Below are positions 54,345-62,184 of a stretch of 64,000 nucleotides of DNA, piece by piece (position 1 is the first letter of the stretch; each line of letters begins with the position of its first letter). The notes under the pieces were generated by a model. The model saw nothing but the letters and a program-made list of their open reading frames with translations, did no database searches and had not been told where the DNA came from. A program made the position numbers and the translations under genes. Source of the stretch: Actinopolymorpha alba DSM 45243 (lineage in GTDB: Bacteria > Actinomycetota > Actinomycetes > Propionibacteriales > Actinopolymorphaceae); the NCBI RefSeq assembly GCF_000373925.1, contig NZ_KB892748.1, positions 50,684 to 114,683 of the forward strand. The letters run 5' to 3'.

Positions 54345-54671
54345 ATGTCGCGACTCCTGACCGCCTACCGTGTCCTGGCGTACACCACCGGCGTTGTGCT
54401 CATCGCGCTGGTGTTCGTCGCCATGCCGCTGAAGTACGTCGGCGACAATCCTGGCCCCACCGCGGTGATCGGCCAGCTGCACGGCTTCCTCTACCTCGTC
54501 TACGTGGTCGTCGTGCTCCTGCTGGCGTACTCCCGCCGGTGGTCGATCTGGCGGACGCTCGCGGTGATGCTGGCCGGAACCATCCCGTTCGCGGCGTTCT
54601 TCGCCGAACGCCGGGTGGCCGCCGGGGAGCAGGCCATCGAACCATCGGAGCCGGTGGGCACGGGTGGCTGA
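54345..54671 (+). CDS. DUF3817 small membrane protein
   Basis: A 108-residue protein with three hydrophobic segments (residues 8-28, 47-68 and 75-93). It contains IGQLHGFLYLVYVVVVLLLA, characteristic of DUF3817, a family conserved in actinobacteria without known function. GAGG nine bases before ATG 54345 decides the start. Its stop overlaps the following nucleotidyltransferase start by eight bases, so the two are cotranscribed and coupled. Confidence 0.88.
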   Translation: MSRLLTAYRVLAYTTGVVLIALVFVAMPLKYVGDNPGPTAVIGQLHGFLYLVYVVVVLLLAYSRRWSIWRTLAVMLAGTIPFAAFFAERRVAAGEQAIEPSEPVGTGG

Positions 54672-56295
54672 GCCGGCGGAGGCGCTCGCCGTCGCCCGCG
54701 CGCACGCAGAGCGACTCACCGCCATCGGGGGAGTCGTCGGCGTCATGGTGGGTGGCAGCCATGCTCGGGGCGCCGCCGACGCCAGCTCCGACCTGGACCT
54801 CGGCGTCTATTACCGCGAACCCCTGGATCTCGACGCCCTCCGCGCCCTCGCGAGTGAGGTCGTCGGTCGCCCGACCGACGTCGCCGCGCCCGGCGGTTGG
54901 GGTCCGTGGGTCAACGGCGGCGCCTGGCTGGACACCGAGATCGGCCCGGTCGACTGGATCCTGCGTGACGTCGACCGGGTGCGTGGGGAGTGGGATCGCG
55001 CCCGCCGTGGGGAGTTCTCGCTCCACCATCAGGCCGGCCACCCCTTCGGTTTCGTGAGTACGACCTATGTCGGCGAGGTCGCGACGGGCATCGTGGTCGC
55101 CGACCCGGGTGGGGAGCTCACGGCCCTCAAGTCCGCCGCCGCGGCCTACCCCGAACCCCTACGCGACGCATTCGTGGGCTGGCTGTGGGAGGCGGAGTTC
55201 AGCCTCGCCATTGCCCGGAAGGCGGCCAGTCGAGGCGATGCGGCGTACGTCGCGATGGGTGTCACGCACGCGGTCGGGATCATGGCGCACGCCCTGCACG
55301 CGAGCTGCGGCCGGTGGGTCCTCAACGAGAAGGGCCTCATCACCGCCGCGGCCGGCCTTCCCGCGGCACCGGCGGAATTCGGGACCCGGGCCCACGCGGC
55401 CTGCGCGGGCGGCGACGATCCAACCGCCTTGGCGGCGCGGCTTCACGACGCTGAGAAGATCCTTGAGGACGTGCGGACCTCCGTCTCGACGGATCACTCA
55501 CTGCCGCAGGACCGGCTGGATCAGGCGTTCCGGACGGTCATGGAACGCGACACTCGGGTGCGCGCCGCGCTGACGTACGGCTCGCGGGTGGCGGGACTCG
55601 GGGACGCCTACTCCGACGTGGAGTACTGGGTGTTCGTCGACGACGAGGCCCTCGAACGCTGGGAGCCCGCGGCCTGGATCGGGCAGGTGGGCGAGCCCGA
55701 CCTGCTCGTCCAGAACGAGTTCGGTGCCTGGGTCGCGGTCAACGACGGGCGGGTCCGGGTCGAGGTGCACTTCTGGCCGGCGTCCGACCTGGACGTGGTG
55801 CGGAGCTGGCCGGCGCGAGGTGCTCCCGTCGCGGCGATGGTGATCGTCGACCGAGACGGGCGACTGGCCCCGGCGTTGCGCGACCTGCCGGAACTCGCGC
55901 CGGTTCCCCGTACGCCGGAGGAGGTGGCCGAGCTGTGCGGCCGGTTCGCGAACTGGTGGATTCTCGGCCGGAACGTCCTCGCCCGGGGTGAGCTGGAACG
56001 CGCCCATGACGCCCTGTCCCACGTACGCCGGCACCTGCTGTGGTTGGCCCGGCTCGACGAGGGAGCGACGACGCGGTGGCTCACCCCGTCACGACTGGCC
56101 GAGCAGGACCTGTCCGAAGAGGTCCTCGAGGCGCTGCGGCGGGTGGGCGGGAGCGGGGCCGGCTCAGCTGCACTCGCCGAGGCGTACGTCGCCGCCTGGG
56201 AGCTCGGCTCGCGCCTGTGGCAGGCGCTTGCCCGAACCTGGGGGTTTGGCGTACCCCGACTCCTCGACACCGATCCGGCGCCACACTTCCGGTGA
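54664..56295 (+). CDS. Fused double nucleotidyltransferase, C-terminal half Lnu(B/F)-like
   Basis: A 543-residue protein with two polymerase-beta-fold nucleotidyltransferase domains. Domain 1 has GGSHARGAADASSDLDLG (Gly30-Ser32, Asp43, Asp45), followed by helices resembling DUF4037 kinases/transferases. Domain 2 begins near 290 with TYGSRVAGLGDAYSDVEYW (Gly306-Ser307, Asp318, Glu320), then RVRVEVHFWP and ANWWILGRNVLARGELERA, which align with lincosamide nucleotidyltransferases LinB/LnuF. Those adenylylate lincomycin; the substrate here is not known, so resistance cannot be claimed. The start is GTG 54664, coupled to DUF3817. Confidence 0.82.
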   Translation: MAEPAEALAVARAHAERLTAIGGVVGVMVGGSHARGAADASSDLDLGVYYREPLDLDALRALASEVVGRPTDVAAPGGWGPWVNGGAWLDTEIGPVDWILRDVDRVRGEWDRARRGEFSLHHQAGHPFGFVSTTYVGEVATGIVVADPGGELTALKSAAAAYPEPLRDAFVGWLWEAEFSLAIARKAASRGDAAYVAMGVTHAVGIMAHALHASCGRWVLNEKGLITAAAGLPAAPAEFGTRAHAACAGGDDPTALAARLHDAEKILEDVRTSVSTDHSLPQDRLDQAFRTVMERDTRVRAALTYGSRVAGLGDAYSDVEYWVFVDDEALERWEPAAWIGQVGEPDLLVQNEFGAWVAVNDGRVRVEVHFWPASDLDVVRSWPARGAPVAAMVIVDRDGRLAPALRDLPELAPVPRTPEEVAELCGRFANWWILGRNVLARGELERAHDALSHVRRHLLWLARLDEGATTRWLTPSRLAEQDLSEEVLEALRRVGGSGAGSAALAEAYVAAWELGSRLWQALARTWGFGVPRLLDTDPAPHFR

Positions 56296-56466
56296 CCTCA
56301 GTCGCGTCCGCGCGCCCGGTAGGTCAACGAGAGCGCCGTTCGGCAGAGTAACGCTCCACGGGGGCCTCTTCTGAACACGACGGTGCGCCGCCCTGTTCCT
56401 GGTGACGCCGGGCATGAGGCGGCCAGCTCCTCCAGCAACAACCCATCGCCACCGTCTCCGGCTCAC

Positions 56467-56673
56467 ACGCCTGCCCTTACGGCAGAAGGCCGTTACACAA
56501 TCAAACAGCCACGAGCGGTCCGCCTTCCCCGGGCCGTGGCCGACGTCGTCCAGGTTGATCAGCTCGCAGCCGGGCCACGCACGCGACAACCGCCGTGTGG
56601 TCTCCAGTGCCGTGCTCACGGCCAGCCGTCCGTGCACCAGGATTCCGGTCACGTGTCCCGGCGTCCCCGTCAC
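56467..56673 (-). pseudogene. Relic of a proline iminopeptidase-like hydrolase C-terminus
   Basis: The minus strand reads HVTGILVHGRLAVSTALETT, RRLSRAWPGCELINLDDVGH, and on to CVTAFC, clearly the C-terminal part of a proline-iminopeptidase-type alpha/beta hydrolase: the acid would lie in GRLAVS (normally GRxDVV; the Asp is replaced by Ala) and His in DVGHG. Nothing of the N-terminal two-thirds remains. It abuts the stop of the AfsR-like gene, suggesting a recombination joint. Confidence 0.7.
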
Positions 56674-59600
56674 GCGTCGAGCAACTCCGCGTCGGTGTCC
56701 GGGCGCAGTGCGGTGCCCTGTTCGAACCCGGCTTCAAGGCCTGCTTCTCCCAGTGCCGCCTGCAGCGCCGCGGTGATCCGGTCCACGTCTCCGCGCTCGG
56801 CCGCCGGCAGCGGGGCGCCCACCGACGCGCGGGCCGCGGACGCCGCACCGAGCAGACGCGCAGCCCGCACGGGGTGACCGGCGAGGGCCCGCGCCCCGGC
56901 GAGCCCCTCCAAGGCCAGGGCGATCGCCCGCGGATCCCCGGTGTCCCGGGCCGCGGCCAGCCCTTCCAGGTGCAGCGCCAGCGCCGTCTTCTCATCCCTG
57001 CGCAGCTCCGCGACGAAGCCGAGCTCGGCCAGGATCAGCGCCGCCCCGTACTTCGCGTCGAACTGCCGATTCCACTCCAGCCAGCGGCGCAGATACGACT
57101 CCGCTCGGTCGAGCCGACCCTGCCGGCGCGCCCCCAGGGCGAGCCCGACCTCGGCGAACTCCTCGGCCGGCTTGTCTCCCTGCTCGACGGCAAGCCGTCG
57201 GCCCCGCTCGTGGAGCTCCTCGGCCCTGGCGTAGTCGCCGGTCAACAGGGTGATCCTGCCAAGCTCGGACCAGCGCATCGAGGCGTCGGTCCACAGCCCC
57301 AGATCCTCGGCTATCCGCAGCCCTTCCCGGTGCAGGCGAGCGGCCTGCAGATAGTCGCCCTCGATCTCCGCGAGCCGCCCGAGCACGGCCGTCGCCTGCA
57401 GCTGCCCCCACCGGTCACCGGCCTCGTGAAAGAGCTCGAGACTCTCCTCGCCGTCGCGCCGGGAAGCCTTCAGATCGCCGCACACGTACGTCTGCATGCC
57501 CCGGGTGCTGAGCCCCGCGGCGAGTCCCCAGCGGTCGCCGAGCGCACAGGACTCGGTCAGTACCCGGTTCAGCAGCTCCTCGCCTACCGCGAAGTCGCCG
57601 AACCGGGTGACCGCGAAGCCGAGCAGCCAGCCCGCCCGGGTCCGCTCGTGCGGGTCGCGGATGCCCTCGTACACGTCGAGGACGGCCCTACTGTGGCGCG
57701 CTGGTCCGTCCGGGGCGCCGGACAGCAGGCTCATCCCTGTTTGCCAGGCCACAGTCCCCGACCGGTCCGGTACCCGGCCGGCCGCCGAGTCCGCCGAGCC
57801 CTCACCGCATCCGGGAGGACTCTGCGGCAGGGCGAGGGCCAGGGTGAGGTAGCGCTTGGCCTCGGTGAGACGGCCGCGCAGGAACCAGTACCAGACCATC
57901 GCGTGGACAAGCCGGCGCATCAGGCGACCGTCGCCGTCGGCGGCGGCGCTGTCGAGCGTGCTGCGGATGTTGGCGGTCTCGGCGTCCAGGCGCCGCAGCC
58001 AGTGCTGCTGATCGGCGCCGCGCAGAAAGGAGTCGGCTTGCTCAGCGAACTCCACGTAGTAGTGCGCGTGGGCGCGCCGTACCCGCTCGTACTCGGTTTC
58101 CCGCAGCCGCTCCAGGAGGTACGCCGAGACCGACTCGAGCAGCCGGTACCGGGTGCCGTCGGCCTCGTGGGCGACCAGCACGAGGGAACGGTCGACCAGA
58201 CGGGTCAGCAAGTCCAGGACCTCGGCGGGCTTCACACCGGCACCGGCGCAGACGGCCTCGGCGGCCTCCAGGGTGCAGCCATCGGAGTGGACGGCGAGCC
58301 GGCGCAGCACGGCTTGCTCGGCTGCGGTGAGCAGTTCCCAGCTCCAGTCGATCACCGCGCGCAGGGTCTGCTGCCGCGCCGGGGCGCCCCGATGGCCGCC
58401 GGTGAGCAGCCGAAACCGGTCGTCCAGACGCCTGGCCAGCTCACGCACGCCAAGGACCCGTACCCGGGTCGATGCCAGCTCCAGAGCCAGCGGAATCCCG
58501 TCGAGCCGGCGGCAGATAGAGGCGACCGCCCGGGCGTTGTCGTCGGAGAGGACGAAGCCGGGTGAGGCGGCGACAGCACGTTCGAGGAAGAACTGCACCG
58601 CGCTCGACGTGCGCAGCACCGCCTGGTCGGCCGAGTCCGCAGGCAGATCAAGCGGGGGCACCAGCCACACCTGCTCGCCCGAGATGCTCAGCGGTTCCTG
58701 GCTGGTGGCGAGAATCCGTACTCCCGGGGCGGCCCGCAGCAGGGCCTGGGCCAGGTCCGCGGCGGCCTCGATGACGTGCTCGCAGTTGTCCAGGACCAAG
58801 AGCAGGCGCTGGCTGCTGAGCGCGTCGGACAGGCGGTCGAGCAGTGTGCGCGGCCGCCTGCCCGGCAGGGGGCCAGGACTGGCGTCGTCCCGGACTCCCA
58901 GCGTCGCAGCCACCACCTCGGCCAGTTCATCGCCCGTGGTGGCGGCACCGGACTCTGTGGAGAAGGCCTGCGCGGCCAGCTCTACCAGCCAGACACCGTC
59001 CGCGTAGGAACCGGTCAGGCCGGCGGCCACCTCCACCGCCAGGCGCGTCTTGCCGACCCCACCCGGTCCCGTCAACGTCACCAGGCGGCCCGCCGCGATC
59101 AGGGCGCGGACCTCCTTCAAAGAGTCCGACCGCCCGATCAGGCCGGTGGCCGGGGTGGGCAGGTTGGTGTGGCGGCGCGGGGTGGACGCGGGTGCCGTGA
59201 CGGCCAGCAGGGCCGGGGCCTGCTGCAGGATCTCCCGTTGCAGGGCGGCCAGTTCAGGACCCGGCTCAAGGCCCAGTTCCTCCTCCAGGCGACGGCGTAG
59301 ATCCTGATAGCTGTCCAGGGCCTCGCTCGCCCGGCCCGCGCCGTACAGGGCCCGCATATGGGCCGCGCGCAGCCGCTCCCGAAGCGGGTGACGGTCCGTC
59401 AAGTCGCCGAGCTCTCCGGCAAGAAGACCGTGCTCGCCCAACTCGAGGCGGGCCTCGGCCTGTTCCTCGAGGGCAAGCAGGCGCTGCTCTTCCAAGCGCG
59501 TGATGGCCGCGCCCGCGAAATCCTCGTCGATGAAGTCGGCGAAGGCGGGGCCGCGCCACAACGCCAGCGCCTCGGTGAGCAGGTCGGCACGCTCGCGGGG

Positions 59601-59948
59601 GTCGGCGGTGGCACGGGCCCGCGTGGTGAGCGCGGTGAACCGGCCTGCGTCCACGGCCTCCTCCGCCACTTCGAGGACGTAGCCGAGGGCCCGGTGCACC
59701 ACCAGGCCCTGTCCCCCGGACTGGGCAAGTACCCGCCTCAGTCGCGACACCAGGGTCTGTAGGGCATTCGTGGGGTTCGCCGGCGGTGCGTCGCCCCACA
59801 GTTCGTCCACGAGCCGGTCGGCGGAGACCACCTGGCCCCGGGCCGTCAGCAAGGCCGCGAGCAGTGAGCGCACCTTCGACTCCGGCACCACCACGAGTTC
59901 ACCGTCCGCCGACCAGACGGCAAGCGGACCCAACACCCCGAAACGCAT
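56670..59948 (-). CDS. AfsR/SARP-family regulator with BTAD, NB-ARC and TPR domains
   Basis: A 1092-residue regulator. Residues 1-95 are an OmpR-like winged helix (MRFGVLGPLAV; SADRLVDELWGDAPPANPTN), 100-250 a BTAD helical domain, then an NB-ARC ATPase with P-loop LTGPGGVGKTRLAVEV and LLVLDNCEHVIEAA, and a C-terminal array of tetratricopeptide repeats. Such proteins activate secondary-metabolite or stress genes and often control a divergent partner. Here the divergent gene is an SDR, with an inverted repeat between them. ATG 59948 fits the SARP start; ATG 59975 is possible. Confidence 0.93.
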   Translation of the reverse strand: MRFGVLGPLAVWSADGELVVVPESKVRSLLAALLTARGQVVSADRLVDELWGDAPPANPTNALQTLVSRLRRVLAQSGGQGLVVHRALGYVLEVAEEAVDAGRFTALTTRARATADPRERADLLTEALALWRGPAFADFIDEDFAGAAITRLEEQRLLALEEQAEARLELGEHGLLAGELGDLTDRHPLRERLRAAHMRALYGAGRASEALDSYQDLRRRLEEELGLEPGPELAALQREILQQAPALLAVTAPASTPRRHTNLPTPATGLIGRSDSLKEVRALIAAGRLVTLTGPGGVGKTRLAVEVAAGLTGSYADGVWLVELAAQAFSTESGAATTGDELAEVVAATLGVRDDASPGPLPGRRPRTLLDRLSDALSSQRLLLVLDNCEHVIEAAADLAQALLRAAPGVRILATSQEPLSISGEQVWLVPPLDLPADSADQAVLRTSSAVQFFLERAVAASPGFVLSDDNARAVASICRRLDGIPLALELASTRVRVLGVRELARRLDDRFRLLTGGHRGAPARQQTLRAVIDWSWELLTAAEQAVLRRLAVHSDGCTLEAAEAVCAGAGVKPAEVLDLLTRLVDRSLVLVAHEADGTRYRLLESVSAYLLERLRETEYERVRRAHAHYYVEFAEQADSFLRGADQQHWLRRLDAETANIRSTLDSAAADGDGRLMRRLVHAMVWYWFLRGRLTEAKRYLTLALALPQSPPGCGEGSADSAAGRVPDRSGTVAWQTGMSLLSGAPDGPARHSRAVLDVYEGIRDPHERTRAGWLLGFAVTRFGDFAVGEELLNRVLTESCALGDRWGLAAGLSTRGMQTYVCGDLKASRRDGEESLELFHEAGDRWGQLQATAVLGRLAEIEGDYLQAARLHREGLRIAEDLGLWTDASMRWSELGRITLLTGDYARAEELHERGRRLAVEQGDKPAEEFAEVGLALGARRQGRLDRAESYLRRWLEWNRQFDAKYGAALILAELGFVAELRRDEKTALALHLEGLAAARDTGDPRAIALALEGLAGARALAGHPVRAARLLGAASAARASVGAPLPAAERGDVDRITAALQAALGEAGLEAGFEQGTALRPDTDAELLDA

Positions 59949-60041
59949 GGGCTCACCGTACGGCCACGTGGTCATTGCCTGGCGTGTCAGCGCACCGCAA
60001 GCAGACCGACAGAAGACCGCGAGTCCAAGCCAGCACTCTCT

Positions 60042-60071
60042 GTGGTGCGCCGGTCGGAGCCGGCGCACCAC
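60042..60071. promoter_or_regulatory. Perfect inverted repeat between the AfsR-like gene and the SDR gene
   Basis: GTGGTGCGCCGG (60042-60053) and CCGGCGCACCAC (60060-60071) flank TCGGAG. It lies 93 bp upstream of the regulator start and 24 bp upstream of the SDR start. It could be the operator of the AfsR-like protein or another repressor, or a leader hairpin. SARP sites are usually direct repeats, so this dyad may belong to a different regulator. Confidence 0.5.
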
Positions 60072-60095
60072 AGCTGTCTGACCAGGGAGTCACTG

Positions 60096-60857
60096 ATGAG
60101 CAAGTTCGAAGGCAAGAAGGCCATTGTCACGGGCGGTACCCACGGAATGGGCCTGGCCATCGTCAAGGCGCTCCTGGACGGCGGGGCCGAGGTCGTCCTC
60201 ACGGGCCGCAACGAGACGAAGATCGAGCAGGCGCGCGGCGAGCTTAAGCCGGGCTCCGCGCACGTCGTACGCTCCGACGCGGCGAGCATGGCCGACATCC
60301 GCGCCCTCGCCGCCACCGTGCAGGACAAGCTCGGCCGCATCGACTACCTCTTCGTCAACCACGGCATCGCCGAGGTGCAGACGCTCGAGGAGGTCACCGA
60401 GGACTCATGGGACCGGCACTTCGCCGTTAACGCCAAGGGCGCCTTCTTCACCGTGCAGAGCCTGTCACCGCTGATCAACGACGGCGGGGCGATTGTCTTC
60501 ACCACCGTCGCCAACGACCTGATCTTCCCCGGCCTGAGCGCCTACTCCGGCTCCAAGGAAGCGGTGCGTGCGGTCTCCCACGTCCTCGCAGCCGAGTTCC
60601 TGCCTCGCAAGATCCGCGTCAACTCCGTCGCCCCCGGCTACATCAAGACCCCGACCATGGGCGTCGCCGGGCTGACCGAGGAAGAACGCCGCGAGTTCGA
60701 GCGACAGGGCAGCGAGACCACTCCGCTGAAGCGCAACGGCACTGTCGAGGAGGTTGCCGCAGCCGCGCTCTTCCTGGCCGCCGACGCGACCTTCACCACC
60801 AACGCCGAATTCCCGGTCGACGGTGGGTTCGCCCAGGGCCTCAGCAGCGCGCACTGA
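60096..60857 (+). CDS. Short-chain dehydrogenase/reductase
   Basis: A 253-residue classical SDR. The cofactor motif is VTGGTHGMGLAI, with NHG in LFVNHGIAE and the catalytic Tyr/Lys in SAYSGSKEAVRA. The position where most members have Ser reads FTTVAND, so the catalytic serine may be Thr; this should be confirmed by alignment. The C-terminal substrate loop PVDGGFAQG is typical of glucose-1-dehydrogenase-like enzymes. GGGAG seven bases upstream supports ATG 60096. It is divergent from the AfsR-like regulator and followed by a hairpin. Confidence 0.9.
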   Translation: MSKFEGKKAIVTGGTHGMGLAIVKALLDGGAEVVLTGRNETKIEQARGELKPGSAHVVRSDAASMADIRALAATVQDKLGRIDYLFVNHGIAEVQTLEEVTEDSWDRHFAVNAKGAFFTVQSLSPLINDGGAIVFTTVANDLIFPGLSAYSGSKEAVRAVSHVLAAEFLPRKIRVNSVAPGYIKTPTMGVAGLTEEERREFERQGSETTPLKRNGTVEEVAAAALFLAADATFTTNAEFPVDGGFAQGLSSAH

Positions 60858-60874
60858 GGCAGGCCCCGCGTCCA

Positions 60875-60906
60875 GCCGCCGTCCGGCCCATGTGCGGGCC
60901 GGCGGC
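60875..60906 (+). terminator. Imperfect hairpin after the SDR gene
   Basis: GCCGCC-GT-CCGGCCC pairs with GGGCCGGCGGC across ATGTGC, starting 18 bp after the SDR stop. The stem is GC-rich with a two-base bulge and has no T tract. Confidence 0.5.
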
Positions 60907-60937
60907 CCGTGGACAGAAGAACGGAAGGGTCAGACCC

Positions 60938-61144
60938 ATGACTTCGAGTAGTGCAGTGGGCCGTACACGAGCCGGCCGGCGGGAGTGAACCGGGTTTGCG
61001 ATGCTGGCCCTGCCCAGCACCCTGCTGTCGCTGGACGTGACCCTCCTGCATACCCCCGCCAACGCGGCCGCGGCGCAGCTTGCCGAGACCGAGGCGATCT
61101 CCCTCGAGATCGACGGTGCAAGCCGAGAAGAACAGCCGGTCTGA
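60938..61144 (+). pseudogene. Degenerate MFS transporter N-terminus with in-frame stop
   Basis: ATG 60938 opens MTSSSAVGRTRAGRRE, then TGA where relatives have Trp, then TGFAMLALPSTLLSLDVTLL, the first helix of a DHA2-type drug exporter of the major facilitator superfamily. After 60 codons it jumps to AAAQLAETEAISLEIDGA and stops at 61144, so about 400 internal codons are missing. AAGGG lies 8 bases before the ATG. It once probably belonged with the SDR gene. Confidence 0.72.
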
Positions 61145-61365
61145 GTGGGATCGGCAGGAATCCCATTTCTCGTCCCCGGCCCCGGCGCCTTTCGAACGGC
61201 GCCCCACCGGGACCAGTTCGTTCTCCTCGCAGAGGGCGTACGCAGACTTTCATCCCCTGCAGGCACCGGGTTCTCGACCGGTTAGCCAGCGCTCCACCAG
61301 CTGAAACAGCTCACGGAGCTTGTCATCAGTGAAGATTTCGAGCCTGCGCACGAAAAGGCACTCAA

Positions 61366-62184
61366 ATGACTTCTCGGCCCTCCACCGCTCAGCGGCACGC
61401 GACTCCGCTGATGTGGGACGACGCCGCCGACAGCCCTGACCCCTCGGTCGCCGAGCACGTCCGCCGCTACCTGGCCACGGACGGCCGTGACGGCTATCTG
61501 GAAGGAGGGGTGACCAACCTCGTCCTCACCGTCAAGGGCAGGAAGTCGGGCCGGTGGCTGCGCACGGGGCTGTTCTTCGGTGAGGACGACGGCCGCTACG
61601 TGCTGGTGGCGTCCGGCTCGGCCATTACCCACACGCACCCCGCGTGGTACCTCAACGTGGTGGCCAACCCGGAGGTCGGCGTGCAGATCCTCGGCGAGCG
61701 GTTCACCGCCTGCGCGCGTACCGCCGAGGGGCCGGAGCGGGAGCGACTCTGGCGCATGATGACCGAGCTCGCGCCGGTCTACCGGACCTACGAGGCCAAG
61801 AGCCGCAGGCAGATCCCCGTGGTCGTCCTGGAGCGCCGCAAGGCCACCCGCCGCGGCGACCGCGCCATCCCGCTCACCAGGTCTGGACCCGCCGCACCAC
61901 GCGCAGGAGGTACTCCTTGCGATCAAGCGGATTGTGGTCGGTCCGCGACCGGGTCGGGACCTCGCCCCGGACCGGCTGGTAATGGTCGAAGGTCGACTCG
62001 AGCACTCCTTCGCCGCGGGTCAGCTCCGGTAGCTGGCGCTGCAGGTCGTGGACGCGGGCGACCGGAATCTCACCCTCCATCAGGCAGGTTGATCCGTGCG
62101 TCGCCTGCGTCCGCGGAATGGCGCGTACCCGCGAAAGGACGGGCAGGAGGCCCCCGAGCGTGTCCGCCGGGATCTCGAGGCTGA
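61366..62184 (+). CDS. Nitroreductase-family deazaflavin-dependent oxidoreductase with antisense extension
   Basis: Residues 1-158 form a complete F420-type (DDN-like) split-barrel protein: LVLTVKGRKSGRWLRTGLFF, HPAWYLNVVANPEVGVQI and the end RRQIPVVVLER. The family normally stops here. This frame instead runs 114 codons further to 62184, lying antisense over the convergent EF-G-like gene with Pro/Gly/Arg-rich sequence. The native stop was probably lost at a joint near 61850, or the base call is wrong. The 220 bp before it show no clear gene; a short antisense open stretch (EIFTDDKLRELFQLVERWL) there is unassigned. Confidence 0.8.
   Translation: MTSRPSTAQRHATPLMWDDAADSPDPSVAEHVRRYLATDGRDGYLEGGVTNLVLTVKGRKSGRWLRTGLFFGEDDGRYVLVASGSAITHTHPAWYLNVVANPEVGVQILGERFTACARTAEGPERERLWRMMTELAPVYRTYEAKSRRQIPVVVLERRKATRRGDRAIPLTRSGPAAPRAGGTPCDQADCGRSATGSGPRPGPAGNGRRSTRALLRRGSAPVAGAAGRGRGRPESHPPSGRLIRASPASAEWRVPAKGRAGGPRACPPGSRG

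Noticed and set aside
61145..61365. Antisense coding-like stretch EIFTDDKLRELFQLVERW
   Set aside because: Too short, no family, no start; kept only as a remark.
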